From Nitrosomonas sp. (GTDB taxonomy: Bacteria > Pseudomonadota > Gammaproteobacteria > Burkholderiales > Nitrosomonadaceae), in contig SSFV01000065.1 in assembly GCA_008015565.1 (NCBI GenBank), positions 1-49,697 on the forward strand: 49,697 nt of DNA. Reading direction: 5' to 3'. The notes under the pieces are model-generated. The model did not search any database, was not told the DNA's origin, and saw only the letters and a list, made by a program, of their open reading frames with translations. Each line of letters opens with the position of its first letter. Positions within the stretch are counted from its first letter, which is position 1. Shown piece after piece: positions 27,767 to 37,835 of the stretch. The position numbers and the translations under genes are program-made.

Positions 27767-28366
27767 ATGGGTGATCGGGAAGTCGATCAACAATTAGTAG
27801 AACGGGTTCAAAGCGGAGATAAGCATGCATTCGATCTACTGGTTATCAAATATCAACGCAAGCTAGCTCGTTTACTTTCACATTTCATTCGCGATGCTGC
27901 TGAGGTTGAAGATGTGACGCAGGAAGCTTTTGTTAAAGCGTATAGGGCGTTGCCTTCATTTCGTGGAGATAGTGCTTTTTATACGTGGCTGTATCGGATT
28001 GGTATCAATACGGCAAAAAACTTCTTGGTGTCTCAGGGGCGTAAAGTGCCCACATTGCAAGAATTTGATAATGAAGATGCTGAGAATTTCGAAGATGGCG
28101 GTATTCTAAAGGAGATGAATACCCCGGAAAGTGAACTGATGAGTAAGCAAATAGCTCAAACTGTTAATCGTACATTAGATTTGTTGCCGGAAGAATTGCG
28201 CACTGCGATTGTTTTAAGAGAAATTGATGGATTAAGTTATGAAGAAATTGCAAATATAATGAATTGCCCGATTGGTACCGTACGTTCACGAATATTTCGT
28301 GCACGTGAAGCTATATCTGAACAATTGCGTCCCTTGTTAGGGACGAGTAAAGACAAGAGGTGGTAA
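27767..28366 (+). CDS. rpoE: RNA polymerase sigma-E factor
   Basis: This 199-residue ECF sigma factor controls the envelope stress response. Region 2 includes FDLLVIKYQRKLARLLSHFI and DVTQEAFVKAYRALPSFRGD with FYTWLYRIGINTAKN. Region 4 includes LPEELRTAIVLREIDGLSYE and the helix-turn-helix IANIMNCPIGTVRSRIFRAR. It is divergent from nadB and followed after one base by rseA (anti-sigma), then rseB and mucD, the conserved sigma-E control module. The ATG at 27767 has only a weak AAGAAG upstream. Confidence 0.96.
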   Translation: MGDREVDQQLVERVQSGDKHAFDLLVIKYQRKLARLLSHFIRDAAEVEDVTQEAFVKAYRALPSFRGDSAFYTWLYRIGINTAKNFLVSQGRKVPTLQEFDNEDAENFEDGGILKEMNTPESELMSKQIAQTVNRTLDLLPEELRTAIVLREIDGLSYEEIANIMNCPIGTVRSRIFRAREAISEQLRPLLGTSKDKRW

Positions 28367-28367
28367 G

Positions 28368-28925
28368 GTGAAAAGCAAAATATCAGCGTTAATGGATGGC
28401 GAATTAGAAAAACACGATGTTTCAAGTGTTCTAGAGATATTACGAAAAGATGATGAGTTACGAATAAAATGGCAAACATATCATCTCATTGGCGATACGC
28501 TAAGACAATCTTCTCAATTATCAACCGATGTATCTCAACAAGTAAACCAAAAACTAATAGCAGAACCCACTGTACTATCCCCCAAAAAAACCACCACACT
28601 TCAACAGCAAAAATATAAAGTATTTGCGGTTTCGCTGGCAGCATCATTGGTCGTTGCGATTTCCGCGTGGTTGGTGATTCATACACCTTCCAATATGACA
28701 CAGCGGACAATGCTTGCAGATAATCCAAATCAAAATGGCAACAAAGTGCCAGAGGCTGCAGTGCCTGTAATGGTCTCATCCCCCGCTGCATTTCATAATT
28801 ATTCACCTGTTGAAATGAATGAATACTTATTTGTTCACCGTGAGTTTTCTCCAGGAACAAACATTCGTGGACAAATCACTCATATAAATGGTGGAAATGA
28901 ATATAACGAAAGATATGGTAGATGA
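28368..28925 (+). CDS. rseA: Anti-sigma-E factor RseA
   Basis: This 185-residue single-pass inner-membrane protein should hold RpoE inactive until it is cleaved under envelope stress. The N-terminal cytoplasmic anti-sigma domain starts MKSKISALMDGELEKHDVSS, with WQTYHLIGDTLR near 35-46. One membrane segment lies near 84-104 and the rest is periplasmic and low-complexity. Translation starts at a GTG one base after the rpoE stop; the AGAGGTGG at the end of rpoE serves as ribosome-binding site, so the two genes are tightly coupled. Its stop overlaps the rseB start (ATGA). Confidence 0.92.
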   Translation: MKSKISALMDGELEKHDVSSVLEILRKDDELRIKWQTYHLIGDTLRQSSQLSTDVSQQVNQKLIAEPTVLSPKKTTTLQQQKYKVFAVSLAASLVVAISAWLVIHTPSNMTQRTMLADNPNQNGNKVPEAAVPVMVSSPAAFHNYSPVEMNEYLFVHREFSPGTNIRGQITHINGGNEYNERYGR

Positions 28926-29908
28926 TTAATCATCAAATAATTGCGCTATTTTTTTTGTTTGCATTTGGTTTTAAAGCTGCAGTAGCGCAAGATTTTCCGC
29001 CTTCTTCTGAAAGCGCACTAGCTTGGCTAAAAAAAATTGCAGATGCTCCGCATCAATTAAATTATTCAGGAACATTTGTGTATTATGCCGATGGCCATAT
29101 TGAAGCTTCGAATGTCATTCATAAAATCGATCAACTTGGAGAGCATGAAAAAATTGAAGTTCTCGATGGAACACCGCGCATAGTCTTTCGCAATAATGAT
29201 GAAATGAAGTGCTATCTCCCTGATACGAAGAAAATTTATAATGAGAAACGCTGGTTCCGTAAATTCTTTCCCAATCTTCTTCCTCAATCATCTAATAGTG
29301 TTAATGACAATTATTACGTAAAAGAACTCAAACGTGAGCGGGTTGCCAGTCATGAGTCTCAAGTTTTATTGCTAATGCCGCGGGATTTATTTCGTTATGG
29401 CCAGCAATTCTGGGTTGATACGCAAACGGGATTGCTGCTAAAAGCAGCAGTAGTGAATGGTGACAATATCATTGAGCAATTCGCTTTCGTGCAATTAGAT
29501 ATTAATAATGAAATTCACTCAGATTTGTTGAAGCCTGATCTATCGTTACAGGCTCAAAATTGGCAAGTTATTGATTTGGTTTCATCAGTTCTAAAAGAAG
29601 GTGAATTAAAGTGGCAGATTAGGTCACTGCCTTCGGGTTTTAAGAAATTAATCGAAATGCGACGCAATTTGATTGATAAATCCACACTGATTGATCATAT
29701 TGCGTTATCGGATGGCGTGGCAACAGTTTCTATTTTTATTGAACCCCTTGTTAAGGATGCACCCGCGCCGGTACCCGGTTTTTTTACCAGTCGGGGCGCA
29801 ATCAACATTTATGTTCGTATCTTGGGTGATAACAAGATAACAGCGGTAGGTGAAGTGCCGTTGAAAACCATAAAGCTAATTGGCGATTCCGTTTTTAAGC
29901 AAGAATAA
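28922..29908 (+). CDS. rseB: Sigma-E regulatory protein RseB/MucB
   Basis: This 328-residue periplasmic protein binds RseA and protects it from proteolysis; in known systems it senses mislocalised lipoproteins or lipopolysaccharide. The signal peptide (IIALFFLFAFGFKAAVAQ) is followed by the large N-terminal LolA-like domain (ALAWLKKIADAPHQLNYSGT, FVYYADGHIEASNVIHKID) and the smaller C-terminal domain near 225-328 (ending GEVPLKTIKLIGDSVF). It starts within the stop of rseA and is followed by a 184-base gap with a candidate promoter before mucD. Confidence 0.92.
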   Translation: MINHQIIALFFLFAFGFKAAVAQDFPPSSESALAWLKKIADAPHQLNYSGTFVYYADGHIEASNVIHKIDQLGEHEKIEVLDGTPRIVFRNNDEMKCYLPDTKKIYNEKRWFRKFFPNLLPQSSNSVNDNYYVKELKRERVASHESQVLLLMPRDLFRYGQQFWVDTQTGLLLKAAVVNGDNIIEQFAFVQLDINNEIHSDLLKPDLSLQAQNWQVIDLVSSVLKEGELKWQIRSLPSGFKKLIEMRRNLIDKSTLIDHIALSDGVATVSIFIEPLVKDAPAPVPGFFTSRGAINIYVRILGDNKITAVGEVPLKTIKLIGDSVFKQE

Positions 29909-29948
29909 TTATTGATTAGTGAATTCACGCCAGATTCGTTGGCATAGT

Positions 29949-29976
29949 TTGATATTGCGACTGTAATCGTTATAAC
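29949..29976 (+). promoter_or_regulatory. Candidate sigma-70 promoter before mucD
   Basis: TTGATA at 29949-29954 and TATAAC at 29971-29976 are separated by 16 bases, close to the sigma-70 consensus. It would allow mucD to be expressed separately from rpoE-rseAB. The leader would be about 110 bases. Confidence 0.4.
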
Positions 29977-30092
29977 TTAATATTGAAACAATTCATTAAG
30001 ATAACGCAATAGGTTTATTATTTAGTCGCTCGTTTTTTCTTCGATATTTTCCCTGGCGATTTCTAAATGTATTTCCTGATTTTAGTAACTAT

Positions 30093-31556
30093 ATGAACAA
30101 CATAATGATTACATATACAAATTTAATGGTTAAGACATCTACAATGCTCAGGCTATTGCTTTTATTGTTAATAGTATCGCCGACAGCATTTGCCCAAATG
30201 AATGGACTACCTGATTTTACTGGGTTGGTAGAGAAGCATGGTGCAATGGTAGTTAATATTAGCGCCATACAAGCTCAAGCTTCGCTAAATGGTCAGGTAT
30301 TTCCGGAAATTCCCGGAATTCCTGAGAATTCACCATTCTATGATTTTTTTAAGAAGCACATGCAGCCATTTTCTATGCCAAGAAGATCTGAACCTAAATC
30401 GCTGGGTTCGGGTTTTATCATTAGTTCGGATGGTTATATTTTAACAAATGCACATGTCGTTGAGGCGGCAGATGAAATCACGGTTAAGCTTAATGATAAA
30501 CGGGAATTTGCCGGTGAAGTGATTGGCACTGATCGTAAAACCGATATTGCGCTAATCAAAATTAATGCAACTGATCTACCTATGGTGACACAAGGAGATC
30601 CGGAGAAGCTTAGAGTAGGTGAATGGGTGATTGCAATTGGATCTCCTTTTGGATTTGAACATAGCGTGACGGCAGGTATCGTAAGCGCTAAAGGTCGTTC
30701 CTTAGCGCAGGAAAATTATGTGCCATTTATACAAACCGATGTGGCGATAAACCCCGGCAACTCAGGTGGACCCTTGTTCAACATGAAAGGGGAAGTGGTC
30801 GGCATCAATTCGCAAATTTACAGTCGAACTGGTGGTTTCATGGGATTGTCATTCGCAATACCGATTAATGTCGCAACTGAAATTGCTGATCAATTAAAAG
30901 TGAGTGGTAAAATAAGCCGTGGAAGGATCGGTGTTATGATTCAGGAAGTTACTAAAGAGTTAGCTGATTCCTTTGGGCTAGCGGACAATAAAGGCGCATT
31001 AGTTGTATCGGTGGAGAAAGATGGACCTGCTGATCGTGCAGGGATTAAGGCACGAGATATTATTTTAGATTTTGATGGAAAAGAAGTCGCCATATCCGCC
31101 GATTTGCCGCGTATAGTGGGTAATACAAAACCTAATTCAGGAGTTTCTGTTAAAGTGTGGCGAGATGGTTCTTTGAAAAATATCAAGATAGAAGTGGGAG
31201 AAATACCTTCTGATGATGCTGCTGATAATCGCAAACCTAGGCATGGTAAAAAAACGGAAACTTCAAATCGCCTGGGACTGGCATTGAGCGAAATTACCGC
31301 TGAGCAAAAAAAACAGCTAGAAATTGTTAATGGTTTATTGGTGGAAGATGTGCAACCCGGTATTGCTAGCCGCTCAGGGATTCGTAGTGGAGATATTATT
31401 CTTGGGTTAAACAGCAAAGATGTAACAAGTGTGCAGCAATTTAATGAGTTACTCAATCAAGTTAAAAGCGGAAAAAATATTGCTTTACTTGTGAAAAGAG
31501 GAGATGTTACAACCTTCATTACAATGAAACTGACTGATAATGACTCAAAAAAATAA
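30093..31556 (+). CDS. mucD: Periplasmic serine protease MucD/DegP-like (Do family)
   Basis: The product degrades or refolds damaged periplasmic proteins and is a standard target of sigma-E. The signal peptide is LRLLLLLLIVSPTAFAQ. The trypsin-like domain has the catalytic triad His121 (ILTNAHVVEAADE), Asp151 (DRKTDIALIKI) and Ser224 (NPGNSGGPLFN). Two PDZ domains follow (about 275-365 and 390-480; the second contains VQPGIASRSGIRSGDIILGL). It has 487 residues from the first ATG; the later in-frame ATGs (30105, 30126, 30144) are also possible starts because no ribosome-binding site decides between them. Its last 17 bases overlap the glutaredoxin-like gene. Confidence 0.95.
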   Translation: MNNIMITYTNLMVKTSTMLRLLLLLLIVSPTAFAQMNGLPDFTGLVEKHGAMVVNISAIQAQASLNGQVFPEIPGIPENSPFYDFFKKHMQPFSMPRRSEPKSLGSGFIISSDGYILTNAHVVEAADEITVKLNDKREFAGEVIGTDRKTDIALIKINATDLPMVTQGDPEKLRVGEWVIAIGSPFGFEHSVTAGIVSAKGRSLAQENYVPFIQTDVAINPGNSGGPLFNMKGEVVGINSQIYSRTGGFMGLSFAIPINVATEIADQLKVSGKISRGRIGVMIQEVTKELADSFGLADNKGALVVSVEKDGPADRAGIKARDIILDFDGKEVAISADLPRIVGNTKPNSGVSVKVWRDGSLKNIKIEVGEIPSDDAADNRKPRHGKKTETSNRLGLALSEITAEQKKQLEIVNGLLVEDVQPGIASRSGIRSGDIILGLNSKDVTSVQQFNELLNQVKSGKNIALLVKRGDVTTFITMKLTDNDSKK

Positions 31557-31830
31557 AGGCATGTCAGTTGCCTTGGAACAAACACCTTCACTGACTTTAT
31601 TCGGCCGTCAAGATTGTCATCTTTGTCATGATATGATTCTCGCGCTACGGAATCTGCAAAAACAAACATTGTTTGAGCTGATAATTATCGACATTGATAC
31701 GCAACCTCAATTAGCCGTGCAGTATGGAGAGAAAGTTCCGGTTCTAGTATCAGCCCGCACCAACGAGGAAATTTGTCATTATTTTCTAGACTTAGCTGCT
31801 TTAGATGATTATCTGAGCAAATTTCGCTAG
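31540..31830 (+). CDS. Glutaredoxin-like protein (DUF836 type)
   Basis: This 96-residue thioredoxin-fold protein has SLTLFGRQDCHLCHDM, a CxxC redox site preceded by a beta strand, and the cis-Pro region EKVPVLV. Members of this small glutaredoxin family are commonly found next to lepA or mucD in betaproteobacteria, but their targets are not defined. The ATG at 31540 lies inside the end of mucD; an internal ATG at 31561 is an alternative. The overlap suggests translational coupling with the protease. lepA follows after about 100 bases. Confidence 0.8.
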   Translation: MTQKNKGMSVALEQTPSLTLFGRQDCHLCHDMILALRNLQKQTLFELIIIDIDTQPQLAVQYGEKVPVLVSARTNEEICHYFLDLAALDDYLSKFR

Positions 31831-31932
31831 AATGCTGCCTTTTTTATTGACTGTCCAATATCTTAAATTGCGATGTGATATAGGCGATTCATCGCTTTTC
31901 CACGCACACAAAAGTTAATTATTAATATCGTG

Positions 31933-33726
31933 ATGCAGCATATTCGAAACTTTTCTATTATCGCTCATATAGATCATGGCAAATCTACACTCGCAGACCG
32001 GATTATTCACTTGTGTGGTGGTTTGTCTGATCGTGAAATGGAAGAACAAGTGTTGGATTCCATGGAACTGGAACGTGAGAGAGGTATCACTATCAAAGCA
32101 CAAACCGCTGCGTTGAGCTATAAAGCAAAAAACGGCGAAACTTATCTATTGAACTTAATCGATACGCCCGGCCATGTCGATTTTTCTTATGAAGTTTCCC
32201 GCTCTTTGGCTGCTTGTGAAGGAGCGCTTCTCGTGGTTGATGCTTCACAAGGTGTTGAAGCGCAAACTGTAGCTAATTGTTATACCGCAATTGAGCAAGG
32301 CGTTGAAGTCATTCCGGTTTTGAACAAAATTGATTTGCCAGCAGCAGATCCGGCGCGCGTTATACAGAATATTGAGGAAGTAATTGGAATCGATGCGCAG
32401 AATGCAGTGAAAGTTAGTGCAAAAACTGGTGAAGGTGTGGTGGATGTTCTGGAAGCGTTAATTGCAAGAATTCCCGCTCCAAAAGGGGATCCGAATGCAG
32501 CATTAAAAGCATTGATTATTGATTCCTGGTTCGATAATTATGTGGGCGTCGTTATTTTGGTCAGGGTAATCGATGGTACCCTTAAACCGGGCGAGAAGAT
32601 TTTGTTGATGGCTAGTAAGGCTGTGCAGTTATGTGAACAAGTGGGTGTTTTTGTACCGAAATCGGTTTTTCGTGATTCTCTGAGTGCGGGAGAAGTCGGT
32701 TTTATTATTTCCGGTATTAAAGAACTCGATGTTGCAAGAGTCGGCGATACCGTTACGTCGGTAAACCGGCCTGCGGACATGCCTTTGCAGGGTTTTAAAG
32801 AAATTAAGCCTCAAGTATTTGCAGGTTTATATCCCGTTGAATCCAATCAATATGATGCATTACGTTCAGCATTAGAGAAATTAAAATTGAACGATTCATC
32901 ACTGCATTTTGAACCGGAAGTATCTCAAGCATTAGGTTTTGGTTTTCGTTGCGGTTTTCTCGGCCTATTGCATATGGATATTGTACAGGAGCGATTGGAA
33001 CGTGAATATGATATGGACCTTATTACTACTGCGCCGACGGTGGTTTATCAGGTATTGATGAGGGATGGTGCGGTTGTAGAAATAGAGAATCCGTCGAAAA
33101 TCCCGGACTTATCGAAAATTGCTGAAATTCGTGAACCCATTATCACTTCCACGATATTAGTCCCAGAAGAATATGTGGGCGCAGTGATTACTTTATGTGT
33201 GAACAAACGTGGCAATCAAGTTAATATGCAATATCTGGGTAAGCAAGTCATGCTTACTTATGAGATGCCTCTTAATGAAGTGGTGATGGATTTTTTTGAC
33301 AAATTGAAATCAACAAGCCGCGGATATGCTTCATTAGATTATGAGTTCAAAGAATTCCGCCCATCAGATCTCGTAAAACTGGATATATTGATTAATGGCG
33401 ATAAAGTTGATGCATTATCATTGATCGTTCATAGGACTAGCAGTCAATTCCGGGGACGTGAGTTAGTGCAGAAAATGCGTCAATTAATCCCCCGCCAAAT
33501 GTTCGATATTGCCGTACAGGCAGCGATTGGCGCACATATTATCGCGCGTGAAACTGTTAAGGCGTTACGCAAAAATGTGTTGGCAAAATGTTACGGTGGC
33601 GACATAACGCGTAAACGAAAGTTGCTGGAAAAACAAAAAGCAGGTAAAAAGAGGATGAAGCGGGTGGGAAATGTGGAAATCCCGCAAGAAGCATTTCTAG
33701 CAATTTTGCAGGTTGATAATAAGTAA
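31933..33726 (+). CDS. lepA: Elongation factor 4
   Basis: This ribosome-binding GTPase can back-translocate or remodel stalled ribosomes. It has the G1 motif in [18 protein letters not shown], switch region [15 protein letters not shown]3 [12 protein letters not shown] and G4 NKIDLP. LepA-specific C-terminal sequence is [20 protein letters not shown] near the end. At 597 residues it matches the family. The ATG at 31933 gives the usual start [10 protein letters not shown]; a GTG lies one codon earlier. It is followed by lepB as in most proteobacteria. Confidence 0.98.
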   Translation: MQHIRNFSIIAHIDHGKSTLADRIIHLCGGLSDREMEEQVLDSMELERERGITIKAQTAALSYKAKNGETYLLNLIDTPGHVDFSYEVSRSLAACEGALLVVDASQGVEAQTVANCYTAIEQGVEVIPVLNKIDLPAADPARVIQNIEEVIGIDAQNAVKVSAKTGEGVVDVLEALIARIPAPKGDPNAALKALIIDSWFDNYVGVVILVRVIDGTLKPGEKILLMASKAVQLCEQVGVFVPKSVFRDSLSAGEVGFIISGIKELDVARVGDTVTSVNRPADMPLQGFKEIKPQVFAGLYPVESNQYDALRSALEKLKLNDSSLHFEPEVSQALGFGFRCGFLGLLHMDIVQERLEREYDMDLITTAPTVVYQVLMRDGAVVEIENPSKIPDLSKIAEIREPIITSTILVPEEYVGAVITLCVNKRGNQVNMQYLGKQVMLTYEMPLNEVVMDFFDKLKSTSRGYASLDYEFKEFRPSDLVKLDILINGDKVDALSLIVHRTSSQFRGRELVQKMRQLIPRQMFDIAVQAAIGAHIIARETVKALRKNVLAKCYGGDITRKRKLLEKQKAGKKRMKRVGNVEIPQEAFLAILQVDNK

Positions 33727-33829
33727 TGATGAAAAAAAGTAGCTCGTATTTTACAAATAATCGATTGAAGTTTAGTAAATCTTGTGTGGCCCAGGTGTTT
33801 TCTGATTTGTTACCGGCAAAGGAATTAAT

Positions 33830-34633
33830 ATGAATTTTCCTTTGATTCTCTTTATTCTTCTTGTCATTACAGGCAGCATTTGGTTATTGGATATTATTTT
33901 CTGGAAAAAGAATCGTGAACCAGGCGGTAATGAACCTTGGTGGATCGAGTATCCAAAAAGTTTTTTTCCGATTATTTTGATTGTTTTTAGTTTACGATCG
34001 TTTGTGATCGAGCCATTTAAAATTCCGTCGGGATCAATGATACCTACGTTGCTAGTAGGCGATTTTATTTTGGTTAATAAATACACATATGGTATTCGGC
34101 TTCCGGTTATCAATCAGAAAATACTGGATATTAATGAACCGAAGCGTGGTGATGTGTTGGTGTTCCGCTACCCTGAAGACCCGTCAATTGACTATATTAA
34201 ACGCATTGTCGGATTACCCGGCGATGTGATCACCTACCATAATAAGCGGTTGATTATTAATGGGGAGCCGGTAAGAACCGAATATGAAGGTGACTACAAA
34301 TATATAGAATCTGGGTTTGGCTATATTTACTCCGATCGTTTCTCTGAATATTTAACCGACCAGAATCATTCCATCCTGATCAATCAGGATGTCAAAGGAA
34401 TACAATTTTCGAATGTCAGACAATTTCAGTTCCGGGAAAATTGCAAATACCAAAGTACTGGATTTACCTGCGAAATACCGCCTGGTAATTATTTTACGCT
34501 AGGCGATAATCGTGACAGTAGCAGCGATAGCCGTTATTGGGGATTTGTTCCGGAAGAGAACATTGTCGGTAAAGCTTTTATGGTTTGGTGGAATTTTGGT
34601 GATTTTAGTCGTATTGGGCTATCAATTAAATGA
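33830..34633 (+). CDS. lepB: Signal peptidase I
   Basis: This inner-membrane serine-lysine protease removes signal peptides. It has 267 residues with two N-terminal membrane segments (about 4-24 and 44-60). The catalytic Ser69 is in EPFKIPSGSMIPTLLVGDFI and the general base Lys124 in DYIKRIVGLPGD. The C-terminal family signature GDNRDSSSDSRYWGFVPEEN is complete. The stop is close to a DUF4845 gene, and the lepA-lepB-DUF4845-rnc-era order is the usual one in betaproteobacteria. Confidence 0.97.
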   Translation: MNFPLILFILLVITGSIWLLDIIFWKKNREPGGNEPWWIEYPKSFFPIILIVFSLRSFVIEPFKIPSGSMIPTLLVGDFILVNKYTYGIRLPVINQKILDINEPKRGDVLVFRYPEDPSIDYIKRIVGLPGDVITYHNKRLIINGEPVRTEYEGDYKYIESGFGYIYSDRFSEYLTDQNHSILINQDVKGIQFSNVRQFQFRENCKYQSTGFTCEIPPGNYFTLGDNRDSSSDSRYWGFVPEENIVGKAFMVWWNFGDFSRIGLSIK

Positions 34634-34662
34634 TGCTAATTTCCAATGATGGAGGTATAAGC

Positions 34663-35034
34663 ATGAGATTTAACAAGGCGTTTTACGGACAGAGAGGCAT
34701 CAGCTTATCAGGTATGCTCATATGGTCTGTGATTTTGATTCTAGTTGCTCTTTTGGGATTTAAAGTTTTACCTGCTTATATCGAATATTCGGCTATTAAG
34801 AAAAATCTGACCGCAATAGCAAAGGAAGCAAGTTCTCAGGATTCTGATCTGAATAACATTAGACTGTCGTTTGCTAAGCGGGCTCAGATCGATGGCATAA
34901 AGGCGATTAGTGGGCAAGACATTAAAATCAATAGAGAAAAGGGACGTCCGGTGTTAAGTGTGAGTTACTCAACAAAAATACCTTTATTTTCCAGTGTATC
35001 CTTACTAATTGATTTTGAAGCTACAAGCGAGTGA
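34663..35034 (+). CDS. DUF4845 family small membrane protein
   Basis: This 123-residue protein has an N-terminal type IV pilin-like or membrane segment (GISLSGMLIWSVILILVALL) and a short periplasmic beta-rich domain (IKAISGQDIKINREKGRPVL). It matches DUF4845, regularly found between lepB and rnc in betaproteobacteria; its function is unknown. The ATG at 34663 has GGAGG with seven bases of spacing, so the frame extension upstream to 34630, which would overlap lepB, is rejected. Confidence 0.85.
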   Translation: MRFNKAFYGQRGISLSGMLIWSVILILVALLGFKVLPAYIEYSAIKKNLTAIAKEASSQDSDLNNIRLSFAKRAQIDGIKAISGQDIKINREKGRPVLSVSYSTKIPLFSSVSLLIDFEATSE

Positions 35035-35046
35035 TACCGGAAAACT

Positions 35047-35754
35047 ATGCTAAAAGAAGCCGGGCAAAGCAATAGTAAATTGTTATTGGATTTATTCTGT
35101 AAGCGATTAGGATATTCATTTTCGCAACCTGAATTACTTCGGGAAGCTTTGACACATCGAAGTTACGGAATACCGCATAACGAACGCCTTGAATTTTTAG
35201 GCGATGCCGTTTTAAATTGTGCGATCGCTGGGTTGATTTATAAATTTTTCCCCGATTTGCCAGAAGGCTATTTATCCCGGCTTCGGGCTAATTTTGTCAA
35301 TCAAAAGGCATTGTCAGACATAGCGCTTAAGTTGCAAATGGATAAGTTAATACATTTGGGGGAGGGCGAACTAAGAAATGGCGGTGAACGCCGCCCTTCG
35401 ATACTTGCGGATGCCCTAGAAGCTATACTCGGTGCTATCTATTTGGATAGTAATTATGCTCAGGCAGAAGAAGTGATTATGGCAATTTTCTTACCACTGA
35501 TGCAGAGTATTGATCCCAAAACGCAAGGCAAAGATCCCAAAACGCTATTACAAGAGTTTTTGCAAGGTCAAAAAATGGCTTTGCCCGAGTATACCGTAGT
35601 AATGACGAGCGGTAAGGCACATAAGCAAAAGTTTAAAGTCGAATGTATTTTATCCACCCTTAATGTCCGCACTGTTGGAGAGGGTACCAGCCGGCGCCGT
35701 GCCGAACAAGAAGCTGCTAAGCTGGCCTATGAAGAAATTTGTCCGTACCAATAA
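35047..35754 (+). CDS. rnc: Ribonuclease III
   Basis: The product cleaves double-stranded RNA in rRNA and mRNA processing. The RNase III signature HNERLEFLGDAVLN (Glu46, Asp53) and the second catalytic block ILADALEAILGAIYLDS are both present. A C-terminal double-stranded RNA-binding domain ends RRRAEQEAAKLAYEEI. The length is 235 residues, near the usual 226. It starts 12 bases after DUF4845 and is followed by era. Confidence 0.97.
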   Translation: MLKEAGQSNSKLLLDLFCKRLGYSFSQPELLREALTHRSYGIPHNERLEFLGDAVLNCAIAGLIYKFFPDLPEGYLSRLRANFVNQKALSDIALKLQMDKLIHLGEGELRNGGERRPSILADALEAILGAIYLDSNYAQAEEVIMAIFLPLMQSIDPKTQGKDPKTLLQEFLQGQKMALPEYTVVMTSGKAHKQKFKVECILSTLNVRTVGEGTSRRRAEQEAAKLAYEEICPYQ

Positions 35755-35798
35755 CCGTATGACTGATAGTAACGACTTAAAATTTTTTTTTTCCTAGA

Positions 35799-36692
35799 AT
35801 GACCAATAGTGATGATTTCCGCACAGGATATGTTGCGATCATTGGTCGTCCAAATGTTGGTAAATCAACTTTACTGAATAAGCTCATCCAACAAAAAATC
35901 AGTATTACCTCGAAAAAAGCGCAGACTACACGTTTCCGCATTAATGGCATTCTTAACCATCAGCAGACACAATTCATTTTTGTTGATACACCTGGTTTCC
36001 AGAAGCAATATAACAATCGCTTGAATACCGCTATGAACCAGGTAGTGACGCAAAGCGTGCAAGATGTCGATGTGATATTGTTTATAATTGAAGCAATGCA
36101 TTTCGATCTGCGCGATGCAGAGGTACTCAAAATTTTGCCAAAAAATGTAACGGTGATTTTAGTAATCAATAAAATTGACAAGTTAGCTGACAAAAATTCC
36201 TTATTGCCATTTTTAAGCAACATGGCGGAAATTTTTAAATTTGCTGCCATGATACCGGTTAGCGCAAGAAACAATGCTCAGTTACCACAACTGCTTGATA
36301 TAATACGAAATTATCTGCCAATAAATCCGCCTTTGTATGGTAAGGATGACATAACCGATCGGAGCGAACGTTTTATAGTAGGGGAATTTATTCGTGAGAA
36401 ACTGTTTCGTCTGATCGGTGATGAAATTCCTTATTCAACCAGTGTCGTAGTGGATCAATTTAAACAAGAAGGTCGTTTATACAAAATTTATGCCACGATT
36501 TTAGTCGAGAAGCCGAATCAAAAAGCAATTCTTATCGGTAAGAAAGGTGAGAAACTCAAACAAATAGCTAGTGAGGCACGAAAAGACATGGAGTCGTTGC
36601 TGGGTGGAAAAGTTTATCTGGAGGTTTGGGTTAAAGTAAAAAGTGGATGGGCTGATGATGAAAGTGTGCTAAGAAATCTAGGTTATGAATGA
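35799..36692 (+). CDS. era: GTPase Era
   Basis: This GTPase assists 30S ribosome assembly by binding the 3' end of 16S rRNA. It has G1 [16 protein letters not shown], switch [13 protein letters not shown]3 DTPGFQ, G4 NKID, and a C-terminal KH domain with the Era signature [20 protein letters not shown]. At 297 residues it matches the family. It lies 44 bases after rnc; a run of T residues precedes the start. The next gene is pdxJ after 38 bases, with no recO between them. Confidence 0.98.
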   Translation: MTNSDDFRTGYVAIIGRPNVGKSTLLNKLIQQKISITSKKAQTTRFRINGILNHQQTQFIFVDTPGFQKQYNNRLNTAMNQVVTQSVQDVDVILFIIEAMHFDLRDAEVLKILPKNVTVILVINKIDKLADKNSLLPFLSNMAEIFKFAAMIPVSARNNAQLPQLLDIIRNYLPINPPLYGKDDITDRSERFIVGEFIREKLFRLIGDEIPYSTSVVVDQFKQEGRLYKIYATILVEKPNQKAILIGKKGEKLKQIASEARKDMESLLGGKVYLEVWVKVKSGWADDESVLRNLGYE

Positions 36693-36730
36693 TTTGTTAC
36701 AAGTTTTCTATAGGCATACGGAGAAAATAA

Positions 36731-37459
36731 ATGCGAATTGAATTGGGTGTTAACATTGATCATGTGGCAACTTTAAGGCAGGCGCGCGGCACCGTATATC
36801 CAGATCCAATTCAAGCTGCACTGGTTGCTGAGTCCGCGGGAGCAGATGCTATTACATTACATCTGCGTGAAGACCGGCGTCATATTCAGGATCGCGATGT
36901 TGAGATTTTGCGTGACCGGCTAACGACTCGAATGAATCTGGAAAGCGCAATAACAGATGAGATGATTGCCATTGCACTTAAAATAAAACCTCACGATATT
37001 TGCTTGGTGCCTGAAAGGCGTGAAGAATTAACTACGGAAGGGGGGCTCGATGTTGTAAGGCACTTTGATCAAGTTTATCGTGCCTGCCAACAATTGAAGG
37101 ATGCCGGAATACGTGTGTCATTATTCATTAATGCCGATCCACCGCAAATCGAAGCGGCAGCTCGTGCGGGTGCACCTGTGATTGAGATTCACACAGGAAG
37201 TTATGCCGATGCAGCTTCACCGGAAGCACAAGAAAAATATTTTTGCGCGGTACAACAAGCGGTTGCACTGGGTATTGATCTTGGTCTGAAAGTAAACGCT
37301 GGACATGGCTTGCATTATGAGAATGTGCAGCGCATTGCTGCCATTGCTGATATTTCTGAATTGAATATCGGTCATGCCATTGTTGCCCGGGCTATATTTG
37401 TCGGATTGAAGCAGGCGGTGCAGGAAATGAAGCAACTCATGGTAGATGCCCGGGCATGA
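36731..37459 (+). CDS. pdxJ: Pyridoxine 5'-phosphate synthase
   Basis: The product condenses 1-deoxyxylulose-5-phosphate with 3-amino-2-oxopropyl phosphate in the last assembly step of vitamin B6 ring synthesis. This 242-residue TIM-barrel protein begins with the signature [57 protein letters not shown] and [14 protein letters not shown] follow. The ATG at 36731 has GGAG seven bases upstream. Its stop overlaps the acpS start by four bases. Confidence 0.98.
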   Translation: MRIELGVNIDHVATLRQARGTVYPDPIQAALVAESAGADAITLHLREDRRHIQDRDVEILRDRLTTRMNLESAITDEMIAIALKIKPHDICLVPERREELTTEGGLDVVRHFDQVYRACQQLKDAGIRVSLFINADPPQIEAAARAGAPVIEIHTGSYADAASPEAQEKYFCAVQQAVALGIDLGLKVNAGHGLHYENVQRIAAIADISELNIGHAIVARAIFVGLKQAVQEMKQLMVDARA

Positions 37460-37833
37460 TTTATGGTATCGGTACTGACATCGTGCAATCAGCGCGCATT
37501 GCGCAATCGCTGGAGCGCTTCGGCGAGCGGTTTGCGCGGCGTATATTAACCGATAATGAATGGCCGGAATATCATCTAAGTAGTAAGCCAGTGTTGTTTT
37601 TGGCCAGCCGCTTTGCCGCTAAAGAAGCACTATCAAAGGCCATTGGTACCGGTTTGCGGCATCCGGTAAATTTGACTTATGTTACGGTTGCGCATGACAA
37701 TTTGGGTAAACCATTTTTTCAATTTCATCCCGAGCTTAATCGATTGATGCGTGATAAAGGTATCACCCAGCACCATCTGTCGATCAGTGATGAGATCAGT
37801 ATGGTTTGTGCTTTTGTCGTGCTGGAGAAATAA
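37456..37833 (+). CDS. acpS: Holo-[acyl-carrier-protein] synthase
   Basis: The product transfers 4'-phosphopantetheine from coenzyme A to acyl carrier protein. At 125 residues it is the normal length. The magnesium ligands are visible as Asp8 in [14 protein letters not shown] and Glu57 in [14 protein letters not shown]. The start overlaps the pdxJ stop (ATGA) and nagZ follows two bases later, so pdxJ-acpS-nagZ is one operon. Confidence 0.97.
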   Translation: MIYGIGTDIVQSARIAQSLERFGERFARRILTDNEWPEYHLSSKPVLFLASRFAAKEALSKAIGTGLRHPVNLTYVTVAHDNLGKPFFQFHPELNRLMRDKGITQHHLSISDEISMVCAFVVLEK

Positions 37834-37835
37834 TC

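Noticed and set aside
34630..34662. Longer DUF4845 start overlapping lepB
   Set aside because: GGAGG is correctly spaced before the ATG at 34663, and the shorter form matches the family.
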